The notes under the pieces were generated by a model. The model was not told the DNA's origin, did not search any database, and saw only the letters and a program-made list of their open reading frames with translations. A program made the translations under genes and the position numbers. DNA of 64,000 bases from Streptomyces sp. NBC_00377 (GTDB lineage Bacteria; Actinomycetota; Actinomycetes; Streptomycetales; Streptomycetaceae): assembly GCF_036075115.1 (NCBI RefSeq), contig NZ_CP107958.1, forward strand, positions 2,170,001 to 2,234,000. Direction: 5' to 3'. Below are positions 27,453-37,838 of the stretch, piece by piece (position 1 is the stretch's first letter; each line of letters begins with the position of its first letter).

Positions 27453-28625
27453 TCACCGGAGCGCGCCCTCCTCGCCGAACGCCAGGGGCAGGAAGCGCTC
27501 GGCCATGCGGGCACAGCCGGCCGCGTTCGGGTGCAGGCCGTCCGGCAGGTCGGCGACGTCGTCGGGCCCGAACAGCGTCGTTCCCTGGACGAGTCGCAGC
27601 CGCTCGTCGCCGCTCTCGCGGCGCTGCTCGACGTGCCGGCTCAGCAGCTCGCGGATACGGGTGAGCGTGAGCGCGCCGAGCGCGAGGTCGGCGGGACGGT
27701 CGACGGTGCGGACCATGGCGTCGGGGCCCGCCGTCGTGGGACCGGGCCGCCGCTCGGCGGCCGGGCAGACGATCGGGGTGATGACCAGGACCGGTGTGTC
27801 CGGGTGTCCGTCGCGGATCGTGTCGAGGAACCCGTGGAACGCCGGGACGAAGGCGCGTTCCCGCATGCTGTCGGCGTTCAGGACGTTGATGCCCAGCTCG
27901 AGGCTGATCGCGCGCGCGGGCAGGTCGCGCACGGCGCGGGCCATGAAGGGGTCGAGCTGGCACTGTCCGCCGAGGCCCAGGTTGACCAGGGAGCGGCCGG
28001 CGGAGCGGGCGACGCGGGCCGGCCAGGTGGAGGTGGGGCGGCCCGCGTCCGCGCACTGGCTGATCGAGCTGCCGTAATGCACCCACAGCGGGCCGCTCGC
28101 CGGCGCCGGACGCAGGGACGCCCCGTCGGGCACCCGTACGTCGAGCAGCGCGCAGGCCGGGCTGACGGGCAGCCAGATCTCCACGCGCCGTTCGCGGGCC
28201 CGCGGGCCGAGGCGGAACCGAACGGTCGCGGGCTCGGCCGGCCGGACATCCCGGTCGCCGGTGGCGGGGTCGAGGAAGATCAGGCTCTGTTCGCTCGCCA
28301 GGACCGGTTCCCGCAGTTCGCCGTCGACGACCAGGTCGAAGACGCTGTCGGCGGACGGCATGCCGGGGGGCAGGACCACGCTCAGCCGGGCGTCCAGCTC
28401 GAGCTCGGTGGCGTCCGTGAGCATCTCCAGCCGCACGCCGGACGGCACGGCGCTGCTGAAGTCGAAGGCGCTGTCGGCCAACTGCGCACGTCCCCGGTCC
28501 GGGGAACGGTGCAGAGTCACCCCGGTGGGCCCGGTCGTTCCGGGTGCGGTGGGTTCGGTGGGTTCGGTGGTCTTCCCCAGCGCTCCGACGACACAGTCGA
28601 GCGCGAGATCGAGGACGGAGTGCAT
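27453..28625 (-). CDS. SGNH/GDSL-type hydrolase
   Basis: This 390-residue protein has an N-terminal beta-sandwich-like region (about 50-190) and a C-terminal SGNH hydrolase. The catalytic blocks are HYGSSIS (serine) near residue 192, NLGLGGQ near 223, LGINVLNA (Asn) near 250 and DGLHPNAAG (Asp/His) near 363. These enzymes deacylate esters, often acetylated sugars. No signal peptide is evident. It is convergent with the kinase gene, with 22 bases between stops. Confidence 0.85.
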   Translation of the reverse strand: MHSVLDLALDCVVGALGKTTEPTEPTAPGTTGPTGVTLHRSPDRGRAQLADSAFDFSSAVPSGVRLEMLTDATELELDARLSVVLPPGMPSADSVFDLVVDGELREPVLASEQSLIFLDPATGDRDVRPAEPATVRFRLGPRARERRVEIWLPVSPACALLDVRVPDGASLRPAPASGPLWVHYGSSISQCADAGRPTSTWPARVARSAGRSLVNLGLGGQCQLDPFMARAVRDLPARAISLELGINVLNADSMRERAFVPAFHGFLDTIRDGHPDTPVLVITPIVCPAAERRPGPTTAGPDAMVRTVDRPADLALGALTLTRIRELLSRHVEQRRESGDERLRLVQGTTLFGPDDVADLPDGLHPNAAGCARMAERFLPLAFGEEGALR

Positions 28626-29049
28626 GAAGGGACCCTCTCGACGGGCCCTGGCAGGGCCGGACGGGCGGAACTTTCGGAACGGGTCGGAACGGTTCGGGTC
28701 GGGTCGGGTCGGTGTCAGAAGCAGGTCGGGTACGTCGTATTTCCCTGTCCGTCATTCGTCGCCGCAGTCCACGACGGCGTCCGCGTGTCGCGGCGCATGG
28801 GCGGGCGCGCACGCCGCGGCCTCCTGCCCGAGGGGTACGCGGCGATCTTCCTGGAGGAGGACGGGAGCGTACCGGCTCGTGGAGCGGCACGCGTCGACGG
28901 AGAGGCGGCCACCGGGTGCGGACGCGGCTGGGTCTCCGCGGCGCACGGTCGAGGTCCTGACGAACGCGTGTCGTCTCGCGCGGTCCCGCCGGGGTGCGAA
29001 CCTCGTGGCTCGCTGGTCGGGCCCGGGGCCCGGGTGCCAGAGTCTGGGC
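28626..29049. other. Intergenic region without a gene
   Basis: This 424-base divergent gap holds the promoters of the SGNH hydrolase and the class V aminotransferase. The only structure I see is a short GGGTC repeat (three exact copies at 28696-28710). Confidence 0.55.
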
Positions 29050-30315
29050 ATGGCCATCGACGTCGCCGCCCTCAGGGCCCGGTTCCCCTCCCTCGCGCAG
29101 GGATTCGCCTTCTTCGACGGGCCGGGTGGGACACAGACGCCCACTCCGGTCGCGGAGGCCGTCGCCAGGACACTGACCGCCCCGCTGTCCAACCGGGGCC
29201 TGGTCAGCGCGTCCGAGCGCAACGCCGAGGAGGCCGTCGCCGGCTTCCGGGCCGCCTACGCCGATTTTCTGGGCGTCGCGGAAGGGGGAGTCGTGCACGG
29301 GCGCAGCGCCACCCAGCTCACGTACGACTTCTCCCGGACCCTGGCGCGGAGCTGGCGGGCCGGTGACGAGATCGTCCTCAGCCGGCTGGACCACGACTCC
29401 AATGTGCGCCCCTGGATCCAGGCGGCCGGGCGCGCCGGGGTCACCGTCCGCTGGATCGAGATCGACGCGGCGACCGCGGAACTCGACCTCGGCTCCTTCG
29501 AGCGGGCGCTCTCGGCGCGGACGCGGCTGGTAGCGGTGACGGCCGCCTCGAACGTGCTGGGCACCAGGCCGCCCGTGCGCGAGATCGCCGACCGGGCCCA
29601 CGAGGTGGGCGCCCTGGTGTTCGTGGACGGCGTGCACTACGCCGCCCATCACCTGGTGGACGTCCCCGCGCTGGGGGCCGACCTGTTCGTCTGCTCGCCG
29701 TACAAGTTCCTCGGTCCGCACTGCGGTGTGCTCGCCGGATCGCCCGGGTTCCTGGAGACCCTCGTACCGGACAAGCTGCTGCCGTCGCCGGACACGGTGC
29801 CGGAACGCTTCGAGTTCGGGACGCTGCCCTACGAGATCCTGGCGGGCGCCACCGCCGCCGTGGACTTCCTGGCCGGGCTCGACGCGACGGGCACGATGGA
29901 GGCGACGGGCACGACCGAGGCGACCGCGGCGGGACGGGCGGGGGACTCGCCGGGGACGGCAGCGTCGCGCAGGGAGCGGCTCGCGCGCTCGCTGCGGTCC
30001 CTGCACGACCACGAGAACGCGGTCCGCGCCAGGGTGGAGGAGGGGCTGCGCGCGCTGGGCGACGCGGTCACCGTCCATTCGAGGGCGCGGGACCGCACCC
30101 CGACCGTCCTGATGAGTTTCGAGGGCCGGGACGCACGCGAGGCACAGGCGCACCTGGCGGCGCGGGGTGTTGTGGCGCCGGCCGGCTCGTTCTACGCCTA
30201 CGAGGCCTTCACCGCGCTGAAGCTGGACGATCCGGCGCTGCGGGTGGGGCTGGCGCCCTACAACGATTTCGTGGACGTCGACAGGCTCCTCGACGGGCTG
30301 ACCTCGTTTCTCTGA
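29050..30315 (+). CDS. Cysteine desulfurase-like class V aminotransferase
   Basis: This 421-residue PLP enzyme is of the 'cysteine desulfurase-like, TIGR01976' type. The N-terminus AIDVAALRARFPSL and FFDGPGGTQTP are typical, as are SNVLGTRPPV, VFVDGVHYAAHHLVDV (Asp for the pyridine nitrogen) and CSPYKFLGPHCGVL with the aldimine lysine near residue 222. A low-complexity insertion rich in Ala, Thr and Gly (about 279-305) is strain-like. No conserved active-site cysteine loop of true desulfurases is obvious. Activity is therefore uncertain; sulfur or selenium lyase or isopenicillin-epimerase-like chemistry are possible. Confidence 0.82.
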   Translation: MAIDVAALRARFPSLAQGFAFFDGPGGTQTPTPVAEAVARTLTAPLSNRGLVSASERNAEEAVAGFRAAYADFLGVAEGGVVHGRSATQLTYDFSRTLARSWRAGDEIVLSRLDHDSNVRPWIQAAGRAGVTVRWIEIDAATAELDLGSFERALSARTRLVAVTAASNVLGTRPPVREIADRAHEVGALVFVDGVHYAAHHLVDVPALGADLFVCSPYKFLGPHCGVLAGSPGFLETLVPDKLLPSPDTVPERFEFGTLPYEILAGATAAVDFLAGLDATGTMEATGTTEATAAGRAGDSPGTAASRRERLARSLRSLHDHENAVRARVEEGLRALGDAVTVHSRARDRTPTVLMSFEGRDAREAQAHLAARGVVAPAGSFYAYEAFTALKLDDPALRVGLAPYNDFVDVDRLLDGLTSFL

Positions 30316-30351
30316 CATGCCGCGTTTCCCAGACTTGCACCGTTCGTTTTC

Positions 30352-30380
30352 TTGAATCGTTCATGTTTATGCAGTAGGTT
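30352..30380 (+). promoter_or_regulatory. furS promoter, probably leaderless
   Basis: TTGAAT (30352-30357) and TAGGTT (30375-30380) are separated by exactly 17 bases. The -10 ends 7 bases before the ATG at 30388, so transcription should begin at the start codon. TGAA-TCG-TTCA at 30353-30363 is an inverted repeat over the -35, a plausible site for autoregulation by FurS. Confidence 0.65.
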
Positions 30381-30387
30381 CGGCGGC

Positions 30388-30825
30388 ATGACAGCACCCC
30401 GTACACCGACCACCGCCGACGAGCTGCGCGGTGCCGGCCTGCGGGTGACGGCAGCCCGTGTCGCGCTGCTCGAGTCCGTCCGCGAGGGCGACCATCTGGG
30501 CGTCGAGGCGCTCGCCTCGGGAGTCCGTGACCGCGTGGGTCACATCTCCCTCCAGGCCGTGTACGACGCCCTGCACGCGCTGACCACCGCGGGCCTGGTG
30601 CGCCGCCTCGAGCCCCCGGGCAGCCCGGCCCGGTTCGAGGGCCGCGTGGGGGACAACCATCACCACCTCGTCTGCCGGTCGTGCGGCGCCGTCGTGGACG
30701 TCGACTGCGCCGTGGGTCACGCCCCCTGTCTGACCGCCTCCGACGACCGCGGTTTCGCCATAGACGAGGCCGAGGTCATCTACTGGGGCCTGTGCCCCGA
30801 CTGTTCCACCGCTCGCAGCACCTGA
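30388..30825 (+). CDS. furS: Fur-family redox/metal regulator (FurS/CatR type)
   Basis: This 145-residue Fur protein has an N-terminal winged helix (LRGAGLRVTAARVALLESV; VYDALHALTTAGLVRRLE) and a C-terminal dimer domain with DNHHHLVCRSCGAVVDVDC and a final CPDC. These give two cysteine pairs for structural zinc. It lies 92 bases before katG in the same direction. This is the arrangement known from Streptomyces reticuli furS-cpeB, where the thiol-sensitive repressor controls itself and the catalase-peroxidase. Hydrogen peroxide sensing and repression of katG are inferred from that precedent. Confidence 0.9.
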   Translation: MTAPRTPTTADELRGAGLRVTAARVALLESVREGDHLGVEALASGVRDRVGHISLQAVYDALHALTTAGLVRRLEPPGSPARFEGRVGDNHHHLVCRSCGAVVDVDCAVGHAPCLTASDDRGFAIDEAEVIYWGLCPDCSTARST

Positions 30826-30893
30826 GCACCTGAGCACCTGAGCACCCGCAGTGGTACCGCGCTTCCCGAGACCCGCGGTACGTGAGCACGTGA

Positions 30894-33137
<2,244 letters not shown>

Positions 33138-33186
33138 TCCGGCGCTCCCCGTCAGGGGGGCCGCGAGGAACGGAAAAGCAGCACCT

Positions 33187-33232
33187 CCAGGGCGCCCCGC
33201 CCGGTCCACCGCGGCCGGGCGGGGCGCCCTGG
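33187..33232 (+). terminator. Terminator after katG
   Basis: Perfect 18-bp arms (33187-33204 and 33215-33232) with a 10-base loop; the stem begins CCAGGGCGCCCCG. It starts 50 bases after the katG stop. Confidence 0.85.
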
Positions 33233-33314
33233 CGCGTTCCCCACCGTGCACCGCCGGGGCCGGGGCGGCTGTTGCCCCGGCCGACTCCTGATGCCGGTGG
33301 GGTTGTCGAAACCA

Positions 33315-33343
33315 TTGACGAGGACATGCAGGCCCCCTATCTT
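33315..33343 (+). promoter_or_regulatory. Promoter of the first GH43 gene
   Basis: TTGACG (33315-33320) and TATCTT (33338-33343) are exactly 17 bases apart, close to the vegetative consensus. A TTCGAAA sequence at 33366-33372, between the start point and the ATG, resembles half-sites of LacI-type repressors that control polysaccharide genes in Streptomyces. Confidence 0.65.
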
Positions 33344-33411
33344 CTGGCCGAAGTTACGAACCATGTTCGAAATCCCGGACAGTCAGTTTCGCGGACAAGG
33401 GACGGTCCTGT

Positions 33412-34902
33412 ATGCCCCGGAAGTACCGCCGCAGACCCGTGCTCGTCTGCGTGCTGGCCCTTCTCGTCGCCCTCGTGGCGGCGACCCAGCCGGTGTCCGC
33501 GGCCGACGGCCGCCCGTACACCAACCCGCTGAAGTCGGCCAAGGGCGCGGACCCCTGGCTGGAGTACTACGACGGCAACTACTACCTGATCACCACGACG
33601 TTCACAGGCGTCCTCGGCATACGCAAGGCGCCCACCCTTGCGGGAATCGCCACCGCGCCCACCGTGCAGGTGTGGTCGGACACCACCTCCACCCGCAACA
33701 CCAACATCTGGGCGCCCGAACTCCACCGGTTCAACGGCCACTGGTACCTGTACTACTCGGCCGGCCAGGGCGGCACCGCCTGCTGCGACTCGCAGCGCAC
33801 CCACGTGCTGGAGAGCACCGGCACCGATCCGCTGGGCCCGTACACCTACAAGGGCTCCCTCACCGGCTCCAACCTCGATCCGGGCGGCTGGCTGATCGAC
33901 GCGAGCGTGCTCCAGGCGAACGGAAAGCTGTTCCTCGTCGGGAGCGGTTCCGTGAACGGCAGCAAGCAGAGTCTCGTCATCGCGCCGATGAGCAACCCGT
34001 ACACGCTGGCCGCCGGCACGTTCACGGTGATCTCCAGCCCCACGCTGAGCTGGGAGACCTCGGGCGCGCCGGTCAACGAGGGACCCGAACCGCTGTATCA
34101 CGACGGCCGTACGTTCCTGACGTTCTCCGCGAGCTACTGCCAGACCGCCGACTACAAACTGGGCCTGCTGGAGCTGACGGGCAGCGACCCGCTGAACCCG
34201 GCGTCCTGGACCAAGAAGCAGACGCCCGTCTTCCAGCGCAGCGACGCCGACGGCGTCTACGGACCGGGCCACAACGGCTTCTTCACCTCACCCGACGGCA
34301 CCGAGAACTGGATCGTCTACCACGCCAACTCCTCGGCGAGCGGCGGCTGCGGCAACGGCCGTACGACCCGCGCCCAGAAGTTCACCTGGAACGCCGACGG
34401 CACGCCGAACTTCGGCACTCCCGTCGCGCTCGGCACGACGCTCCCGGGCCCGTCCGGCGAGACGGCGGCGACCCCGGCGGCGTACACCCTGGTCAACCGC
34501 AACAGCGGCAAGTGCCTTGACGTGTCCGGCGGTTCGACCGCCAACGGCACGAACATCCTCCAGTGGACCTGTTCCGGCGGGGCCAACCAGAAGTGGCGGA
34601 TCGAGGACCAGGGCGACGACACCAGCCGGCTGGTGAACGTGGCCACCGGCTCGGTGATGGACACCGCCGACTGCTCCACCGCCGACGGCGCCGACCTGCG
34701 CCAGTGGTCCTGGCTGAACAACAAGTGCCAGCGTTTCCGGCTCGTCTTCACCGCGAGCGGCGACTACGTCCGGCTGGTGGGCGAGAACAGCGGCAAGGTC
34801 GCCGACGTGGCGGACTGCGGTACCGCGAACGGCGCCGACGTACGGCAGTGGACCTGGCTGAGCAACACCTGCCAGCAGTGGCGCCTGGTGCCCACCACCT
34901 GA
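33412..34902 (+). CDS. Secreted GH43 arabinan-degrading enzyme with CBM13
   Basis: This 496-residue secreted protein has an N-terminal signal (RKYRRRP then VLVCVLALLVALVAAT, cleavage near VSA-ADG). A GH43 five-bladed propeller follows at about residues 35-350. The catalytic base is in KGADPWLEYYDGNYY, IDASVL supplies the third acidic residue and VNEGPEPLYHDG the acid Glu. The C-terminal 130 residues are a ricin-type beta-trefoil (CBM13) with GKCLDVSG, GSVMDTADC and GKVADVADC repeats and QxW ends. Likely exo-1,5-alpha-L-arabinofuranosidase or arabinofuranosidase activity. AAGGGA lies 9 bases before the ATG. Confidence 0.9.
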   Translation: MPRKYRRRPVLVCVLALLVALVAATQPVSAADGRPYTNPLKSAKGADPWLEYYDGNYYLITTTFTGVLGIRKAPTLAGIATAPTVQVWSDTTSTRNTNIWAPELHRFNGHWYLYYSAGQGGTACCDSQRTHVLESTGTDPLGPYTYKGSLTGSNLDPGGWLIDASVLQANGKLFLVGSGSVNGSKQSLVIAPMSNPYTLAAGTFTVISSPTLSWETSGAPVNEGPEPLYHDGRTFLTFSASYCQTADYKLGLLELTGSDPLNPASWTKKQTPVFQRSDADGVYGPGHNGFFTSPDGTENWIVYHANSSASGGCGNGRTTRAQKFTWNADGTPNFGTPVALGTTLPGPSGETAATPAAYTLVNRNSGKCLDVSGGSTANGTNILQWTCSGGANQKWRIEDQGDDTSRLVNVATGSVMDTADCSTADGADLRQWSWLNNKCQRFRLVFTASGDYVRLVGENSGKVADVADCGTANGADVRQWTWLSNTCQQWRLVPTT

Positions 34903-34967
34903 GCCCCGGGCCCCCTCCCCGCACAGACATCCCGACGACCCTCCTTCCCCCCTTCTGGAGAACTCCC

Positions 34968-36416
34968 TTGAGACGCAACGCCGTTCGGCTGCTCCTGGCC
35001 GGCCTCGTCGCCCTCGCGGCCGTCCTCACCGGTGTGGGCGCCCCCGCCCAGGCCGCCGTGCCGGACTCCCCCGCGGTGACGTACACCAACCCGGTCGCGG
35101 AGAAGCGCGCCGATCCGCACATCTACAAGCACACCGACGGCTACTACTACTTCACCGCCACGGTCCCCGAGTACGACCGCATCGTGCTGCGCCGGGCCAC
35201 CACCCTCCAGGGGCTGTCGACGGCCCAGGAGGTCACCATCTGGACCAAGCACAGCAGCGGTGTCATGGGCGCCCACATCTGGGCGCCGGAGATCCACTTC
35301 ATCGACGGCAAGTGGTACGTGTACTTCGCGGCCGGGTCCACCAGTGACGTCTGGGCGATCCGGATGTACGTGCTCGAAGGCACCGGCGCGAACCCGCTCA
35401 CCGCGGCCTGGACCGAGAAGGGCCAGATCAGGACCACCTGGGAGAGCTTCTCGCTGGACTCCACCACGTTCGTCGTGAACGGGGTCCGCTATCTCGCCTG
35501 GGCGCAGCGCAACCCGTCCGAGGACAACAACACCAGTCTGTTCATCGCCAAGATGGCCAACCCCTGGACGATCCAGGGCACTCCGGCGGAGATCTCGCAG
35601 CCGACGCTGTCCTGGGAGACGGTCGGCTACAAGGTCAACGAGGGGCCCGCGCTGATCCAGCACGGCGACAAGGTCTTCATGACCTACTCGGCGAGCGCGA
35701 CCGACGCCAACTACTGCCTGGGGATGCTGACCGCCTCCGCGACGGCCGACCTGACCGCCCCCGCGTCCTGGACGAAGCGCTCTCAGCCCGTCTTCACCAC
35801 GAACGCCTCGACCTCGCAGTACGGGCCGGGCCACAACTCGTTCACCGTCTCCGAGGACGGCAGGTCCGACATCCTCGTCTACCACGACCGCAGCTACCGG
35901 GACATCACCGGTGACCCGCTGAACGACCCCAACCGCCGTACCCGCGTGCAGAAGCTGTACTGGAAGGCGGACGGCACCCCCGACTTCGGCATCCCGGTGG
36001 CCGACGGGGTCACCCCGCAGCGCTTCTCCTCGTACAACTACGCGGACCGGTTCGTCCGGCACTGGGAGTACCGCGCCCGCATCGAGGCGAACGTCAGCCC
36101 GCTCGCCGACTCGCAGTTCCGGGTGGTGACGGGTCTCACGGGCACCGGCACGGTCTCCCTGGAGTCGGCCAACTTCCCCGGCTACTACCTGCGGCACAAG
36201 AACTTCGAGGTGTGGCTGGAGAAGAACGACGGCACGTCGACGTTCGCGTCCGACGCGAGCTTCTACAAGCGGGCCGGTCTCGCCGACTCCGCAGGGGTGT
36301 CGTACGAGTCGTACAACAACGCCGGCCGCTACGTCCGCCACTACAACTACCTGCTGTACGTGCAGACCCCGAGCACGGCGACGGACCGGGGCGACGCCAC
36401 GTTCTACGCCCAGTGA
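34968..36416 (+). CDS. Secreted GH43 arabinofuranosidase-type enzyme with CBM42
   Basis: This 482-residue secreted enzyme starts at TTG 34968; GGAG lies 7 bases upstream and the sequence immediately forms a signal peptide (RRNAVRLLLAGLVALAAVLT, cleavage near AQA-AVP). The GH43 domain shows RADPHIYKHTDGYYYFTAT (base), LDSTTF (third acid) and VNEGPALIQHGD (acid). The C-terminal 140 residues are an arabinose-binding AbfB domain (CBM42): FSSYNYADRFVRHWEY, ANFPGYYLRHKNFEVWLEKN and SYNNAGRYVRHYNYLLYV are its three lobes. It follows the CBM13-bearing GH43 gene by 65 bases, so both are probably made together to remove arabinose side chains and arabinan. Confidence 0.92.
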   Translation: MRRNAVRLLLAGLVALAAVLTGVGAPAQAAVPDSPAVTYTNPVAEKRADPHIYKHTDGYYYFTATVPEYDRIVLRRATTLQGLSTAQEVTIWTKHSSGVMGAHIWAPEIHFIDGKWYVYFAAGSTSDVWAIRMYVLEGTGANPLTAAWTEKGQIRTTWESFSLDSTTFVVNGVRYLAWAQRNPSEDNNTSLFIAKMANPWTIQGTPAEISQPTLSWETVGYKVNEGPALIQHGDKVFMTYSASATDANYCLGMLTASATADLTAPASWTKRSQPVFTTNASTSQYGPGHNSFTVSEDGRSDILVYHDRSYRDITGDPLNDPNRRTRVQKLYWKADGTPDFGIPVADGVTPQRFSSYNYADRFVRHWEYRARIEANVSPLADSQFRVVTGLTGTGTVSLESANFPGYYLRHKNFEVWLEKNDGTSTFASDASFYKRAGLADSAGVSYESYNNAGRYVRHYNYLLYVQTPSTATDRGDATFYAQ

Positions 36417-36440
36417 GGGCCGGGTAGCGCATGACGAACC

Positions 36441-36478
36441 GGACTATACATAAGGTGTATACACCTTATGTATAGTCC
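36441..36478. promoter_or_regulatory. Perfect 38-bp palindrome overlapping the NodB-gene promoter
   Basis: Two 19-base arms meet without a loop; the arm begins GGACTATACATAAGG. The palindrome ends 4 bases before the ATG at 36483. A TATAGT -10-like hexamer (36471-36476) lies in its right arm, so the mRNA would be leaderless and binding would cover the core promoter. It is A+T-rich, unlike a terminator. This is a strong candidate operator for a dimeric or double-dimeric repressor, which is not encoded nearby. Confidence 0.75.
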
Positions 36479-36482
36479 AGGC

Positions 36483-37271
36483 ATGCCTTCTCCGACCAGG
36501 AAGACGAAGAAAACGGGGGCCGGGTTGCGTGCCGTCGCCGTCTCGGCGGCCGCCACCTGCCTGGCGGTCGCGCTGACCGGCTGCGGCGGCGTCGACGTCA
36601 CCCGCCCGAGCACCGCCCGCGCCCGCCCCGCGGCCACCACGCAGGCCGCCCGCTTCGGCCCCGTCGACTGCCGGACGGCGAAGTGCATCGCCCTCACCTT
36701 CGACGCAGGACCGAGCGAGAACTCGGCCCGCCTGCTCGACATACTGAAGGAGAGACAGGTCCCGGCGACCTTCTTCCTGCTGGGCGAGCGGCACATCGAC
36801 ACCTACCCGGAACTCGTCCGGCGGATGGCTGCCGAGGGGCACGAGGTGGCCAGTCACACCTGGGACCACAAGATCCTCACCCGGATCACGCCGGAGGAGA
36901 TACGCGAGGAACTCCGGCGCCCGAACGACGAGATAGAGCGCCTCACCGGCCGGCGCCCCACGCTGATGCGCCCGCCCCAGGGCCGCACGGACGAGACCGT
37001 GCACGAGATCTGCCGTGAGCTGGGCCTCGCCGAGGTGCTGTGGACGGTGACCGCGAAGGACTACACGACGACCGACTCCACGCTGATACGGCGCCGGGTG
37101 CTCGCGCAGGCCGACCGGGACGGCATCATCCTGCTGCACGACATCTACGACGGGACCGTGCCCGCCGTACCGGGGATCATCGACGCGCTCAAGGAGCGGG
37201 GCTTCGTCTTCGTGACGGTGCCTCAGCTGCTCGCGCCCGGCACGGCGGTGCCCGGGCAGGTCTACCGCTGA
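36483..37271 (+). CDS. Polysaccharide deacetylase lipoprotein (NodB domain)
   Basis: This 262-residue protein has a basic start and a hydrophobic segment ending in the lipobox L31-T-G-C34, so it is a membrane-anchored lipoprotein facing outward. The NodB domain follows: motif 1 LTFDAGPSEN (D74, A75), motif 2 SHTWDH (H125, H129), motif 3 RPPQGRTDE and motif 5 LLHDIYDGT. It would remove acetyl groups from cell-wall or environmental amino sugars. The usual second aspartate of TFDDG, a metal ligand, is alanine here. The ATG at 36483 is preferred; another ATG at 36468 lies inside the palindrome. Confidence 0.85.
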   Translation: MPSPTRKTKKTGAGLRAVAVSAAATCLAVALTGCGGVDVTRPSTARARPAATTQAARFGPVDCRTAKCIALTFDAGPSENSARLLDILKERQVPATFFLLGERHIDTYPELVRRMAAEGHEVASHTWDHKILTRITPEEIREELRRPNDEIERLTGRRPTLMRPPQGRTDETVHEICRELGLAEVLWTVTAKDYTTTDSTLIRRRVLAQADRDGIILLHDIYDGTVPAVPGIIDALKERGFVFVTVPQLLAPGTAVPGQVYR

Positions 37272-37359
37272 CCGGTGACCACACCGCGAAGGTCTGTCCG
37301 AACCTGTGAGCCGGAGGGTAATCCGCCGCCGGACCGCTCCGACTCCCTACGATCACCGA

Positions 37360-37800
37360 GTGGTCATCTTCCAGCTCGAACGCACGGTACCGCTCTCCCC
37401 GGACGAGGCCTGGCGCCGTCTGACGGAGTGGTCCCGGCACGGCGACGCGGTACCGCTCACCCGCGTCAGCGCGCTCCCTCCCGGACCCACCCGGGAGGGC
37501 ACGGTCATCGTGGCCCGTACGGGCCTCGGCCCGCTCGCCTTCGACGACCGGATGGAGGTGACCGAGTGGCAGCCGCCCGCCCAGGACGAGCCGGGCCGCT
37601 GCCGGCTGGACAAACGCGGCCGGGTGGTGAGGGGCTGGGCCCGGATCGAGGTCGGTCCGGGCCCCGGCGGGCGGGCCCGGGTGGTCTGGCGCGAGGAGGT
37701 ACGGGTGCGCTTCCTGCCGTCCCTCTTCGACCCGCTCCTCGGGGCCGCGGCCCGCGCGGTGTTCGGGCGCGCGGTGAACCGGCTGCTCCGCGGACAATGA
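37360..37800 (+). CDS. SRPBCC (START-like) family protein
   Basis: This 146-residue single START-like domain has the typical opening IFQLERTVPLSPDEAWRRLT, the FDDRMEVTEWQPP turn and a long C-terminal helix FDPLLGAAARAVFGRAVNRLL. Such folds bind hydrophobic ligands or act as polyketide cyclases/dehydratases; the ligand here is unknown. The GTG at 37360 has TACGAT 6 bases upstream and no ribosome site, which suggests a leaderless transcript. It precedes the LanC-like gene by 38 bases. Confidence 0.75.
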   Translation: MVIFQLERTVPLSPDEAWRRLTEWSRHGDAVPLTRVSALPPGPTREGTVIVARTGLGPLAFDDRMEVTEWQPPAQDEPGRCRLDKRGRVVRGWARIEVGPGPGGRARVVWREEVRVRFLPSLFDPLLGAAARAVFGRAVNRLLRGQ

Positions 37801-37838
37801 CGGTGCGAGGGCGGTGACCACCGTGTGAGAGTGGGCCC

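Noticed and set aside
27175..30318. A 1047-codon open frame on the minus strand
   Set aside because: It runs antisense to the kinase and aminotransferase genes, has Arg/Pro/Gly-biased sequence and no domain; only its SGNH-overlapping neighbour frame is real.
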